Shown here: one piece after another, positions 42,804 to 54,469 of the stretch
Position numbering within the stretch: the first letter of the stretch is position 1
How the letters are laid out: each line of letters opens with the position of its first letter
Assembly: GCA_023053685.1 (NCBI GenBank)
Contig: JALIGW010000010.1
Coordinates: forward strand, 6,686,096-6,750,095
Origin: Diadophis punctatus similis
Lineage: Eukaryota; Chordata; Lepidosauria; Squamata; Dipsadidae
Reading direction: 5' to 3'
Length of the DNA stretch: 64,000 bases
Made by a program: the position numbers and the translations under genes
Notes under the pieces: generated by a model
Told to the model about the DNA's origin: nothing
The model's input: only the letters and a program-made list of their open reading frames with translations
Database searches by the model: none

Positions 42804-43263
42804 CAAGAAAAGAGTAGAGGCTAAACCTTTCCAGGTTGGGGATAGAATATATTTATCTACAAAATTCTTGAGATCGTTACAACCATCAAAAAAATTAGGA
42901 CCTAACTTTATTGTGCCTTTCACTATTAGCAGGATCATTAACACAGTAGTGGTTGAATTGATTCTTCCAAAAACACTTAGACAAGTCCACCCAGTATTTC
43001 ACATTAGTCTACTCAAGAGAGAGGTAACCTCGTCACTTAGACCGGTGGCAGATACACCACCTGCCCCAATCATGATAGAAGGAGAACAACATTTTGAAAT
43101 CAAGGAAATTCTTGACTCCAGAACCCACAGAGGGAAGACCCAGTATCTGGTAGCCTGGAAACATTTGCCTTCGTCACAGAACGAGTGGGTCGCTAAACAA
43201 CATGTGAAAGCCCCCACCTTATTGAGAAAATTCCACTCCAAATACCCTAGCAAACCTTTATAA
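42804..43263 (+). pseudogene. gypsy-1 integrase C-terminus and chromodomain
   Basis: After the deletion junction the frame reads V-G-D-R-I-Y-L-S-T-K-F and K-K-L-G-P-N-F, then Q-V-H-P-V-F-H-I-S-L-L (GPY/F-like module). A chromodomain follows at about 43090-43250 (F-E-I-K-E-I-L-D-S, Y-L-V-A-W-K-H-L-P, N-E-W-V). The chromodomain is thought to steer integration to chromatin with particular histone marks. The stop is at 43261-43263. Confidence 0.9.
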
Positions 43264-43309
43264 CATATCATAATTGATTCTGCTTATGTCTTACAGGTGG
43301 ACCTTCTTT

Positions 43310-43326
43310 TCTTTTGAGAGGCAGGA
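43310..43326 (+). other. gypsy-1 polypurine tract
   Basis: GAGAGGCAGGA immediately before the 3' LTR; expected primer site for plus-strand DNA synthesis. Confidence 0.7.
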
Positions 43327-43753
43327 TGTCAGAGTCCAAACTCTGTCATTCAGAAGGAAAAGGGGGGTTCTGGCTCTGTTTGATCAAAAGGTTATACATA
43401 TCCGGATCCCAGGCACCTGAGAGCTTCTTCATCTTAAGATAAGGGTTTATGGGGGGGTATCCGGATCCCAGACACATGGGAGCCTCTTCGTCTTAAGAGA
43501 AGGTTTTATGGGGGGTAATTGAAAGGAAGAGCGAGTCTGAGAAACGGATCCATCTGTCAAACATTTGTGGATTCATTATGCTGAATGGGGTGGGGTGTTA
43601 AGCTTAAAAGACTTGTCTTGCCTGAGGGCATGTTAGACCTTGCTTTGAATTGAAATGGTTGTATACAGATGCAAAATAAAGGGAATCCTTTTGAAAGCCT
43701 TGACTGGTCTCAAAAGTTCGTACCTTGCTTGTGGCTGGAAGACAATCCTTACA
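43327..43753 (+). repeat. gypsy-1 3' LTR
   Basis: Same length as the 5' LTR, with three substitutions in the first 110 bases and none seen after. Carries the same U3 duplication. Confidence 0.95.
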
Positions 43754-43796
43754 CGTTGTTTCTTTGTTCAATGAGTATAATGTGGAGGACACTTTT

Positions 43797-43878
43797 TGTC
43801 TTTGCCTTCTTCTTTCCTCTTCCTCCTCCTCCTCCTTCTTTTCTTTTTTTCTTTTTCTTCCCCCCCCTTTTTCCCTAA
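43797..43878. repeat. Pyrimidine-rich simple repeat
   Basis: CTTCTTCCTC/CCTCCT/TTTTC run with a C8 stretch. Confidence 0.85.
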
Positions 43879-43884
43879 AGCAGT

Positions 43885-44130
43885 GATGATTAAGATATTT
43901 ATTTTATTAGTGACATTTGTATACTGCCTCACAGTGCAAGCACTCTGTAAGCGGTTTACACCAGTAAGCAATGTATGTTTATATTGCCCCCAACAATCTG
44001 GGTCCTCATTTTACCTACCTCGGAAGAATGGAAGGTTGAGTCAACCTTGAGCCGGTGAGATTTGAACCGCTGACCTGTGGATCACAGTCTGCAGTACCCC
44101 ATTCTAACCGCTGTGCCACCTCGGCTCTTC
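43885..44130 (-). mobile_element. tRNA-derived SINE
   Basis: Minus strand starts GAGCCGAGGTGGCACAGCGG with an A-box-like TGGCACAGCGG. A B-box-like GGTTCAAATCT follows about 50 bases on. The body has GGTAAAATGAGGACCC, and the tail has GTAAACCGCTTAC and TATACAAAT. It is a squamate-type SINE with an internal pol III promoter, not a functional tRNA. Confidence 0.85.
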
Positions 44131-44533
44131 TATTATGGCTCTTCTATTATGGTTTTTGAAAAAGTGCAGTTCCTCATAAATGCCAAACTCATTTCTGCAT
44201 GATGATCTATTAGTGATTACTTATAAATATAATTATTTATATTATTTTAGCTAATGACTTTTCCTCAAATGCCAGTAACTATAAGATTGAAAGAATTTTA
44301 AAACTGCTTGAGAATATTGTAACTAGATAGAAGACTGACAATCAAATAAGCATGTCAGAGATTTTCTATTGTACATTAGTGCAACTAGTCTATAGTGCAG
44401 CTAGTCTTTTTTTGAATGCCAGTATATATCCATGTGAGTCTGGACATATTAAAACTATAAAAAAAATCTTATTCTTGATTTTATAGATACTCACTTTCAC
44501 AATAATTACAAGAGTGCCTGATCATACTCTTCA
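44131..44533. other. DMD intron 52 sequence, no feature recognised
   Basis: A/T-rich, unique-looking. A 14-base duplication (CTCTTCTATTATGG) sits at the SINE boundary. Confidence 0.6.
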
Positions 44534-45109
44534 TTTTATGTCTTTTTAAAAAAAATTATATTTATTGAATTTTCCTTTAAAAACATAACAATTAAATACA
44601 CACAACAACAAAAATAAACACAACAGAAAAAAACAAATACAAAAACTGTAGAGAACACTACAGTAAGCAAATATCATACGCAATCAACTACAAACATAAC
44701 ACCGACTAATACAAACCATAACAGTGAAATCATGCTTCTTTAACAGCATATTAGCTATTAATATTAATCTTTATACACTTGATTATATTATATCTATATT
44801 TATACATTATAAATCTTATCTTCTTATAAACTATGTCTATTGGAATGTCAACTTTTATTTACTCGCACTATATATGTATGTATAAGTATTTGTATATTCC
44901 GTATTTTTCAGAGTATAAGACGCACCGGAGTATAAGATGCACCTTAGTTTTAGGGGAGGAAAACAAGGAAAAAAGGCCTCTGCCTCCCAGCAATTTGCCA
45001 AACAGCAAACAGCAAACAGTACAGATGATATACACTGTTTGCTGTGTATTTCTGTGCATGTATGCCTGACCCATAGAAATGGCAAAGAATTGGAGAAATG
45101 TACATTTAT

Positions 45110-48100
45110 GGCAGGAGGAGGAGCCACGGCAGGAGATGGCAGTCTAAAGCTTGCTCCGCAGGGGAATTGAAAGACCTTCGGCCGCCTGCCTGTTGGAGCC
45201 CACCCCTGGAGTTCCTGATACTTCGAGGTGGGATCGCAGTTTGCCAGGCATTTGGAGGCAGCGGCAATGACCGCTGCCCATTTTGGAGCGGGCGGAGCGC
45301 CGTGAGGGCCGGCTGTTTCTGAGGCCTGAAACGAATTTTTGATCGATCTGTGGAAGGCGTTGGGGCTATTTGCCCCGAATTCGAACCTAGGGGAACGTGA
45401 CACCAACCCGAAGAAGAAAACGGCGAGCTCGGACGGCGTGCTTGGTTATCGGCGGCTGGGAGACCTGCCGTTTCTTTTGCTGCTTTGTTTCCCTGTTCCT
45501 GTGGTTCCTGGCTGGGGAGACGTATGTGCTAGGCTCCGCTTGCCACCCCCCGCTAAGAAGAGCGGCAGTGAGGCGGTAAGCATTTTTGGAGCATATCTGG
45601 CCCAGGTCTGGATTGAGACTGACTGTTTCTGACCTACTGGGATTATTGTGAACTGCCCTACCCGGTGCTGTGGGAATGAGAGCAGGGTTTATTGATCCCT
45701 TATCCGCTCACTTCCGGGACTCCCGCCGCCATTGTTCCCGGACGGTACGGCACGCGGGAGATTAATTACCATTCCTGAGGGTCTAAAAGATCGTGGAAAG
45801 AACGTGAAAGAACTGGGGCAAGATCACGAGAGTTCTTCCCGTCACCACCTGGCCTCTTCCAGCTTCTGGACAGTGCAGGGGGGAGGCGCCTGACTTTGAT
45901 TGATCACACAGGTCTGTCTTTGAACTGCCCCCCCACTGTTATTTCCATTATTTCTGGGTCGCGTAAATGAACTTAGCGACCGCGCTGAAGATGTGGAACC
46001 CCCCCTTGAGTAGAAGTCAACTGCAGACCGTGGGGATAGGAACTTTAGCTCCCCAAAGACATCGGAGGAAGGGAGGCTCTTACTACCCCTGGACTATAGA
46101 TCACCCGAGGAAGGCTGAGCCGAAGCAAAGGACTTGTTCTTCTAGCACACCCTCATTTAGAGGAGTTCGCCTCCATTTTTAACAACAGCTATTTTAAAAA
46201 GTATTCTCCTCCTCTGATGTGTGGTATGGGTATGAGTGGGTAGGAGGATGAGTGGAATGGATGTTTATGTGTTGTATGTATTGAAGAAATGGAAGAGTCA
46301 GGGGCTGGACTTCCACCTCCACCCACTGAGTGTGTAAACAGAAGCGGGTGGTGGCGAAGCGCAAGTACCCTGACCAGTGAGAATGGTATGTATGGCCTGC
46401 AGGAAAGGAGGGGGACCAGTGGGGTGGGGGAGGGGGTCTCTGGTGGGGACGAGAGCCGGAACATCTCGGTCATAATGGGAAGAGGCAGATATGGCGGGAG
46501 CAGAGGGGTAGGCCGCTCTCGGGGAATAAGACCTTGCTGTCTACAAGTAATCCCTTGTTCCGGCCCCTCCGATCCAGTTCCATCTTGCTCAACCCGAGTA
46601 CCTGGCAACCAGGGTTTTCAGGGCCCTGGGCTCCGGATGCTGCTGCTTAACGCCAGGTCAATCATCAACAAAGCCCCCCTGATACGTGATTTAATCACAG
46701 AGGAGGGGGCAGACCTGGTTTGTATAACTGAGACCTGGCTGGGCCAGGAGGGGGGAGTAGCTCTCTCCGAGATATGCCCAGATGGATTCTCAGTGCAGCA
46801 TCATTCCAGACCCCAGGGAAGGTGGGTAGGAGTGGCAATAATAATGCACGGAAGTCTGCATCCTCGTAGGATCCCTGCCCCGGAGATTGTTGGGTGTGAG
46901 ACGCTCTTTCTGAAGTTGGACGTAGGGGTGCAGGTGGGCCTTTTCTTAACGTACCTGCCTCCCAGCTATGTAAGTAAGGCCCTGCCTGAGCTGCTCGAGG
47001 CAATAGCCGGCTTGGCACTTGAGTTCCCCAGGCTTATGGTGCTGGGGGACTTCAACTTGCCTTCTGCTGGCAAAATCTTTGGGGTAGCTCAGGAGTTCAT
47101 GGATTCCATGACAACCATGGACCTGACCCAAGTAATCCAGCGTCCAACTCATGAGGGTGGTCACACGCTCGACCTAGTCTTTCTTTCGGGGCAGTGGAGA
47201 GATGATCTGAAGAGAAGGGACATAGCCATCACCCCACTGTCGTGGTCAGATCATTTCCTACTGAGGTTGGATTTCGCAGCCCCACTCCTCCGCCGCAGGG
47301 AGGCGGGACCGACTAGGTGGTTCCGCCCCAGGCGCCTAATGGAGCTGGAAGGATTCCAGAGGGAGCTTGGGGAGATACCTGAAACCCTGGTACACAATTC
47401 AGCTGATTCCCTGGTGACTGCTTGGAACACCGCAGCATCAGGGGCTTTAGACCGAATTGCGCCTTTGCGATCTCTCCGCGGCAGTGGATCCCGGAAAGCT
47501 CCCTGGTTTACCGAGGAGCTCCGGGAGATGAAATGCCAGAAGAGACGTCTGGAGCGCCGCTGGAGGGCCAGCAAAACCGAATCTGATCGAATTTACATCA
47601 AGTCTTATTTAGTGGCGATAAGGGCGGCAAAACGATCTCATTTTTCCACTCTTATTGCATCCGCAGATTCTCGCCCAGCCGCCTTGTTTAGGGTGACTCG
47701 CTCCCTCCTTGCCAAAGGGGGGAGCGTGGAACACTTGCAAGGTAGAGCTGAGGAATTTGCAGAGTTTCTGTCGGATAAAGTCGCACAGATCCGGTCGAAC
47801 CTGGACTCCGGCTGGGCAGAGTCCATTGAGTTGACAGGGGCAAGTCTTAGTCCACCGTTGTGGGAGGAGTTTGCGCCTGTTTCTCCTGAAGATGTGGACA
47901 TAGCCATGGGGGCGATGGGTGCCTCCACCTGTTTATTGGACCCGTGCCCCTCCTGGTTGGTTTCGGCCAGCAGGGAGGTGGCACGCAGCTGGATCCAGGC
48001 GGTGGTCATCGCTTCTTTGAGGGAGGGATCCGTACTGCAGTCGTTAAAAACTGCGGTGGTGAGACCCCTCCTGAAGAAGCCTTCCCTGGACCCAGCTGAC

Positions 48101-49634
48101 TTGAAGAACTATCGTCCAGTCTCCAACTTACCTTTCTTAGGGAAAGTTGTGGAGAAGGTGGTGGCTACTCAGCTTCTGCGGTTATTGGAGGAAACAGATC
48201 ATCTAGATGCCTATCAGTCGGGTTTCAGGCGCGGCTACAGTACAGAAACTGCCTTGGTCGCGCTGATGGATGATCTCTGGTAAGCCCGGGATGGGGGGAA
48301 GTCCTCCATCCTGGTGCTACTTGACCTCTCAGCGGCTTTCGATACCATCGACCATGGTATCCTTCTGCATCGTCTCGGCGAGTTGGGAGTGGGAGGCACC
48401 GTCTTGCGGTGGTTCTCCTCTTATCTCGCCGATAGGATGCAGTCGGTGTTAACAGGAGGGCAGAGATCGTCCCCTAGGCCCCTTTCATGTGGGGTGCCTC
48501 AGGGTTCGGTTCTCTCGCCCATCCTGTTTAACATTTACATGAGACCGCTGGGGGAGATCATCCGTAGACACGGGGTGTGTTTCCATCAGTACGCTGATGA
48601 CACCCAGAGGTACATCACCACCCCGTCTCAATTCAGTGTGGCAGTTGATGTAATGTGCCGGTGTCTGGATGACGTTAGGATCTGGATGGGGAGGAACAGA
48701 CTCAGACTCAACCCCGACAAGACTGAGTGGCTTTGGATATTGCCTCCTAAGGACTATGACAACTGTCCCTCCTTGGTTCTTGAGGGAGCAAAATTAACTC
48801 CCTCAGATCAGGTCCGCAACTTGGGGGTCCTCCTAGACCCACAGCTAAAATTGGATCATCATCTTACTGCTGTGGCTAGGGGGGCCTTTGCACAGGTTCG
48901 CCTGGTGCACCAGTTGCGGCCATACTTGGAGAAGGAGGCTCTACTCACGGTCACTCATGCCCTTGTCACCTCCCGTCTGGACTACTGCAACGTGCTCTAC
49001 ATAGGGCTACCCTTGAAGAGTATCCGGAGACTTCAGTTGGTGCAAAATGCGGCTGCGCGTGCTGTGGTGGGTGTGCCAAGGTACACCCACATGACACCTA
49101 TACTCCGCCAGCTGCACTGGTTGCCCATTGGTCTCCAGGTGCAATTCAAGGTGTTGATTATCATCTTTAAAGCCCTTCATGGCTTAGGACCAGGCTATCT
49201 CCGGGACCGCATTCTGCCTCATACTTCCCTTCGACCGGTTAGGGCCCACAGAGTTGGCCTCCTCCAGGTCCCGTCAGCCAAGCAATGCCGGCTGGCGGGC
49301 CCTAGGGGGAGAGCCTTCTCTGTGGCCGGCCCCGTGCTCTGGAACCAACTTCCCCCAGAGACCTGAACCATCCCCACCCTGCTGGCCTTCCGAAAGGCCG
49401 TCAAGACATGGCTTTTCCTGCAGGCAGGGGGTTAGAGACGAATCCATCTGAGCTCTCCCCCGGGTATGTTTGGTTGATGGATGTTTTTAATATTGGAATT
49501 TTTAATTTTTGTATTCGATTTTAATTATGTTTATTGCTGGTTTCTTGTATTTTCTCTGCTGTACGCCGCCCTGAATCCCTCGGAAGTAGGGCGGCATATA
49601 AGAAAACCAAAATAAATTAATAAATAAATAAATA
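45110..49634 (+). mobile_element. Long L2 LINE copy L2-b
   Basis: A GC-rich 5' UTR (about 45110-46288), one long ORF2 and a short 3' UTR with GCCGCCCTGAATCCC. An (AATAAA/TAAA)n tail ends near 49634. The 5' boundary is approximate. Sense to the host gene. Confidence 0.88.
46289..49437 (+). pseudogene. L2-b ORF2: endonuclease and reverse transcriptase, two stop codons
   Basis: One frame runs from ATG 46289 to about 49437, broken only by TAA 48281-48283 (where L2-a has CGA) and TGA 49364-49366. Endonuclease motifs: L-L-N-A-R-S-I, I-T-E-T-W-L, L-G-D-F-N-L and S-W-S-D-H. RT motifs: Y-R-P-V-S-N-L-P, Q-S-G-F-R-R-G-Y-S, D-L-S-A-A-F-D-T-I-D, G-V-P-Q-G-S-V-L and Y-A-D-D. The first stop lies between the fingers and palm motifs. 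A Gly/Arg/Ser-rich N-terminus of about 100 residues precedes the endonuclease. The protein would make cDNA from L2 RNA. Confidence 0.92.
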
Positions 49635-50009
49635 TTAATCCCAGAAAGTTTTCTTAAATGTAATCACACTAACTCCTCCCAATTATTTAAATAGATCTAC
49701 TCCAAACATGACTAAGTCAGGGTTCTCAGCTGCCTTTTTTAATACTAATACTTAATACTAATACTTAATACTAAAACAGGACATTTCAGATTATACTTTT
49801 ACAGATCTTTAAAATTGATGTGGCTTTCTGGAAGTATTCTCTGCTATTTAAAAGAAGATACAATAGCACTGGGCCTCTTCAGAGCAAGCATTTATTTTAA
49901 AAAGCTTCTTCATTTTGTTAAGTTGTCTAGAACAATAATAAAGCAGTCTTTAAAAAATAAGTCTAATAATTTGAACACTCTACAAACATTTAACAAAATA
50001 ACATATTAA
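49635..50009. other. Interior of TIR-M after L2-b, no gene seen
   Basis: A/T-rich. A short tandem repeat of ACTAATACTTAAT lies at about 49742-49774. Confidence 0.5.
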
Positions 50010-50086
50010 CAGAATCTGCCTCTACCTAGGATAGAACTCACAACCTCCTGATTGTGAGGCAAGAGCTCTAGCTCTGAGCCATAGCA
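50010..50086 (-). mobile_element. tRNA-derived SINE head fragment
   Basis: The minus strand shows TGGCTCAGAGCTAG (A-box like) and GTTGTGAGTTCTATCC (B-box like) in tRNA-like order. Only the tRNA-related part is present. Confidence 0.65.
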
Positions 50087-50559
50087 GCTATAGCTTGCCT
50101 CTTTTCAATTTCAGCAGTCTAATATTGCCAGCAGTTTATCTCCCAGCAATTTGTCACATTACAGCCACCATAGTTAGTTTCATTTTACCACGTGGCTTGC
50201 AAGCCTGTCAGCTGTAGGTCGGGAAGCAGTTTATCTCTTCTTGTGCTCTTCTTGTGCTTTGCCCTGTTTGCTGCAAAGAGGTAAATTGCTGGCAGGCAGA
50301 GGCCAAAGGGTGGGGGTGGCTGGGTGGGGCTGCATTCGGTGTATAAGACGCACCCAGGTTTTCACCCTCTTTTTGAGGGTAAAAAGGTGCGTCTTATACT
50401 CCGAAAAATACGGTATATATATATTCCATCTTTAATCCTACTGTTTACAAACATTACTTCGATCAGAAAGTGAGGTAAAGTATTATATCATGGTATATGA
50501 GATAAACTACAGTTTGTTATATCATTGCAAGAAGTTATACTATAATAGGTTTCTGTATT

Positions 50560-51756
50560 TTTTTTGTCCAAGCCAATTATACCATCTATCCCAGGTTTTA
50601 TAAAAATTTGTCTCTTCTTTGTCCTGAATTTCCATCGTTAACTTGCACATCTCTGCTGCTTCCAAAATTTTATTGACCACAGTTATTGTTGGTATTGAAT
50701 CCAATTTCCAAGTTTGTGCGTAAGTAATTCTAGCGGCTGTAGTAATGTGTAATATTAAATATCTATCTTCTTCATCAAATTTCCCCTAAATATGCCTAGT
50801 AAAAATAATTCTGGTTTTAATTCAAGACTTCGTGCTGTAATTTGTTCTATTATAATTTTAACCTTATTTCAAAATATTCTCACCTGAGGGCAAGTCCACC
50901 AAAGGTGGTAATATGTTCCATTTTCTATTTTACACTTCCAGCATTTAGGAGATAATTTAGTAAACATTTTTGCCAGTCGGGCCAGAGGAAGATGCCATCT
51001 ATAAAACCTTTTATTGCCAAAGTTAATTTGTAGTTCTGTTCCCAAATTTTGTCCAATTTGGAGAGATGTATATTATACCCAAAATTCTGGGCCCAAGCTA
51101 TCATTGACCCTTTAACAGTCTCTTCAAACAATTTATATTCTAACAGATAACTATATAGTTTTGATAATACTTTTTCATCAGTACCTAATAATATTTTATC
51201 TAGGCCGTTCATATTTTGGAAACCAAGTTGTTTATCTTTACTATATCTAGATTGGACCTGCAGATAGTGCCACCAATCTAGTTGTATACCGGACTCATTA
51301 AGATCTTGTTTTATTTTAATCATAATCATCCAATACTTGTTGGTAGGTTATTACTGTCTTATCACTTAATAGATTTGGGTAAATAACCGCTTCCACTGGG
51401 GAAGTCCATTTTGGGAGCTTTATATAATGTTGTTTTTGAATCTTGGTCCAGCTTTCTAAGAGAGGTCCTCTTATTTGATGGCGATGAAAATATGAATGTG
51501 TAGTATGTTTCCCATCTGCCAAGAATGCATGCCAACCCATCTGTAAGTCGTAGCCCTCTATTGTTAAAATTCATTTGTTTCTTAATAATATCCAATCTTT
51601 AATCCAAATTAGGTTGGCAGCTTGTTGATACACCTCCCAATCAGGTAATCCAAATCTGCCTCTTCTTCTACTATCCTGTAGGAGTTTTGTTTTAATTCTT
51701 GCTTTTTTCTTTGACCAGATGAATTTATGTATAATTCTATTTAACGTTACAAAAAT
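50560..51756 (-). pseudogene. L1-e ORF2 C-terminal remnant
   Basis: Frames at 51595-51316 and 51329-50925 give G-W-H-A-F-L, W-W-H-Y-L-Q-V, K-G-S-M-I-A-W-A-Q-N-F-G and W-P-D-W-Q-K. These match the C-terminal region of L1-a. Several shifts and stops; no catalytic region remains because the copy is truncated. Confidence 0.88.
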
Positions 51757-51769
51757 TTTTATGTCTTTT

Positions 51770-52694
51770 AACTTCTTTCAGAATGTGATATTAATGTACA
51801 ATTTTATGTTACTATAGCTCACATTGCTGTGTTGCTAAAGGTTGCAAAGCAACTTGTAAAATTTGTCAAAAAGTGACTACTATTAACAGTTAAATATACC
51901 AAACAAAATCTACATTTATATCATTGTACTAGGTATTGTTGTCTATTACACTTAAATTTTTAATTACCTTGTTTAGCAGACTATTAATTATAATATATTA
52001 GCAGAATTTTTAAAATGTTTTGCTAATTTCATTCAGTCTTTCTACATAGCATACAATTATATTTATTAGATTTTCTTATGTCATAATTGCCTTGTATATT
52101 TTTAATAGTAATAGTAATCATAATTATTTTGGTACTTCTTCCTAGATTTAACTTCTAGAAAATTTTAAGTTCAGTGCTAGAAATTTAAATCCTTTTAGTT
52201 ACCATGCTCATGCTCTTCATATATTTGGGAGAATTAATAATCTTATAATTTTAAATTACCTTATCCCAGACAGACATAAAATAAATATGAATTTATTTAT
52301 ATGTTTTATTTTATTTTACTGTTCTTCAAGAATTTCAGTGCAACTATATAGTTCTTTTTGCTTTTATATTAGCTTCATGCCAACTTTACGAGAAAGATTA
52401 AGCTAAGAGATGGCAAATGATAAAAGCTCACCAGTCTACTTCATTGATTGATTAAAAGTTTGAATCTGTATTTTGACATTCTATTCAAGTTTTGTAATTT
52501 TTAAATTTATGGGCTTTACTGTGAATGTTTTAAGCTTTTAAAAAAATATCCGTTGATAATCCTTGATTTGATTAACCCATTTACATGTGGAATATCTTTC
52601 AGCTGCAAATGCTATTATGTTTTTATAAAAATCATTTAACACATATGTGCTTGAAGTATATATCATGCAATAAAATATAACAACTACATACAAC
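51770..52694. other. DMD intron 52 sequence, no feature recognised
   Basis: A/T-rich, continuous with the sequence left of L1-e. No coding or repeat family recognised. Confidence 0.6.
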
Positions 52695-53732
52695 TTACCT
52701 GCTTCGTTCTCCAAACCTGAACTTGGCTGAAATTCTGTGGATTCGGCCCAAGACACATCGTTTCTGAGTGAGTGGAGGAATGAGGAAGACCCCCAGGGAA
52801 CAACGAGGCGAATAAAAAACGCCTGTTTCAAGGATTGGGGGTCTCTGAAGCTCTGAAACTCCGAAGCTCCGAAATGGAAGCACCATCACTACTACGATGG
52901 CAGCTTCACTGCCATGAGACTGCAAACAACCACAAACAACAAGGAAACGGGGAATTGCAGCAGTTCCGGATGACACTCGCTCACTAAGAATTAACATCCC
53001 GAGGAATTTATCATCTTGAGGACGAGTGAGGATGAGTGAATACTCTTCAACTTCATCCTGGTATGTCCTGCGACTTACGTGATGGTGCCCCATAGTTTGA
53101 CTCCCGGTCATTTGAAAACACCATTTTTCCTAACCGCCATTATTATTATTGTTATCAGCCCCCCCCCCCCCACGACGGCAGGCCCTGCCACAGTCTTCCC
53201 CCCGGGCTTCTACAACTTGGGACATAAACAACCTCCCCTGCCCCGGGTGTGGCTTTGTTTTTCTCCACTATTTATCATCTTTTCTGAGCGTCGCCGCCAT
53301 TACGAGACCTTTTTCAGCCGATATGGCCTTGGCCCTCCATACAGCTTTTCCTGCTGATCTGGCTATGTCAGCTATTACCGTCTTTGTGGCTGCTATTGTA
53401 GTGATGATAAACAGCAGGAAGAAACAGACTAACAGGGCCAGTATTTCTGGCTTGAATCAGATGCTGTTATTAGACTTTACTGTGGAAAGAAACAGATTGA
53501 CTTTGACTGCAGGGTATGGGCCCTTTGGTATCAGCGCCATTTTCTTGCTGGGGGCTCTATTATCTACATTTACATCAATGACTCCCCCGAGACTGGTCGT
53601 TGTACCGTGGAGAACTATGGGACCAAAGTCATTGTGATGGTGGAGAATGACGGATATATGTTTTTCCTGTATATCCCTGCACTGACTGTTGTTTACTCTA
53701 CAATCCACTCTGAACAATAGCTAAAATATAAG
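52695..53732. other. Unassigned GC-richer segment with open frames on both strands
   Basis: A clear jump in GC and CpG relative to the flanking intron. The minus strand has an open frame of 138 codons (53111-52695) ending at AAGCAG|GTAAGT, a consensus splice donor. The plus strand has frames at 53079-53357 and 53149-53637 with hydrophobic stretches, shifting near 53360. A C13 run is at 53158-53170. No domain recognised. It could be a decayed element, a processed pseudogene or an antisense first exon. Confidence 0.4.
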
Positions 53733-53839
53733 CATGGTGTGCCCAAATCAAAGCCGAAGCAGAGCCAGGAGAGGCGCCAATTCAGATGGTGACCTATCAC
53801 GGCTTCATCCACTAGCCCTCCCACCGCTCCAGTTGGGGT

Positions 53840-54313
53840 CCCCATGAAATGCTTCCAATGTGGCCATCAGGGTCATCAAGCAGCCAAATGCCTAGCACCT
53901 GCCCCTGGCCAAAGAGCAACCTGCCAGCCTTGATGACACCGAAGAAACTGCAGTGGAAGAATTGAGAGAAGTCAAATTTAGCACGCCAGGCTGTTGAGGT
54001 CCCCTCCACCTCAAGTGAGGGAGAGAGAACTCTGACCAGAGGGGACCAGCAACCTGCCCCCTATGACAGCGAGAACAAAGGTGAAAGTGACCTGATGGTA
54101 AGTGAAGCCATCCGCCCCTTTGCCATCCCTGCAAGAATCGTGGTGCCAAAGTCAGGAGTCCAGGGAGAGGTGGATGCCCTAATAGACTCAGGCTGCACCC
54201 AATGCCCAATTAGTCTGCCAACGATGCTAAGGTTGGGGATCCGAGTGAAGAAACTGCTCCAAGCCATGAGGTTTGAGCAGGTCAATGGATCACTAATAGG
54301 AGTGTCCCCCGCG
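53840..54313 (+). pseudogene. gypsy-4 gag CCHC knuckle and protease
   Basis: C-F-Q-C-G-H-Q-G-H-Q-A-A-K-C at about 53857-53900 is a CCHC knuckle. The protease follows with A-L-I-D-S-G-C-T-Q-C near 54178-54205 (catalytic D-S-G intact). A frameshift lies between them. It is cut by the CR1-3 simple-repeat tail at 54314. Confidence 0.85.

Positions 54314-54411
<98 letters not shown>
54314..54411. repeat. (ATA)n-(ACA)n microsatellite at the CR1-3 3' end
   Basis: About 20 ATA/TAA units followed by about 12 CAA units, directly at the CR1 3' terminus. Confidence 0.95.
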
Positions 54412-54412
<1 letters not shown>

Positions 54413-54469
54413 GAGGTGGAAGGGACCTTGGAGGTCTTCTAGTCCAACCCCCTGCTTACGCAGGAAACC

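Larger units (their letters stand above)
38235..43753 (+). mobile_element. Nearly complete Ty3/gypsy chromovirus gypsy-1, young
   Basis: Two 427-bp LTRs (38235-38661, 43327-43753) differ at only 3 positions. They are bounded by the 5-bp TSD CGTTG (38230-38234, 43754-43758). The order is LTR, PBS, gag with CCHC, protease, RT, RNase H, integrase, chromodomain, PPT, LTR. Breaks are a gag frameshift (39130-39250), a shift in a G-run (about 40303-40310) and an integrase deletion (about 42790). It lies sense to DMD, 1.07 kb after the exon. Confidence 0.95.
44899..50413. mobile_element. TIR-M element enlarged by a nested L2
   Basis: The left end CCGTATTTTTCAGAGTATAA and right end TTATACTCCGAAAAATACGG are inverted. 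Right flank is TA, left flank TT (probable mutation). L2-b occupies most of the interior. Smaller left-over parts share CAGCAATTTGYCA near both ends. Confidence 0.82.
44547..51756 (-). mobile_element. 5'-truncated L1 (L1-e) with 13-bp TSD, split by TIR-M
   Basis: The tail at the left (T-run then A/T-rich 3' UTR) and ORF2 C-terminal coding at 50560-51756 are flanked by TTTTATGTCTTTT (44534-44546, 51757-51769). The TIR-M element 44899-50413 sits in its 3' UTR. Confidence 0.9.

Noticed and set aside
44281..44340. Possible DMD exon 53 (GATTGAAAGAATTTT resembles the exon start)
   Set aside because: Similarity stops after about 15 bases, there is no open frame and no acceptor at the right place.
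45339..45632. Open frame in GC-rich sequence
   Set aside because: Within the L2-b 5' UTR; no motif and an overlapping frame is equally open.
50010..50086. Possible tRNA gene
   Set aside because: Box A and B-like parts exist but the cloverleaf is imperfect and it lies in repeat sequence; better explained as a SINE head.
53457..53717. Minus-strand frame as a gene
   Set aside because: No domain, and the plus-strand frame over the same bases is equally open, so neither is supported.
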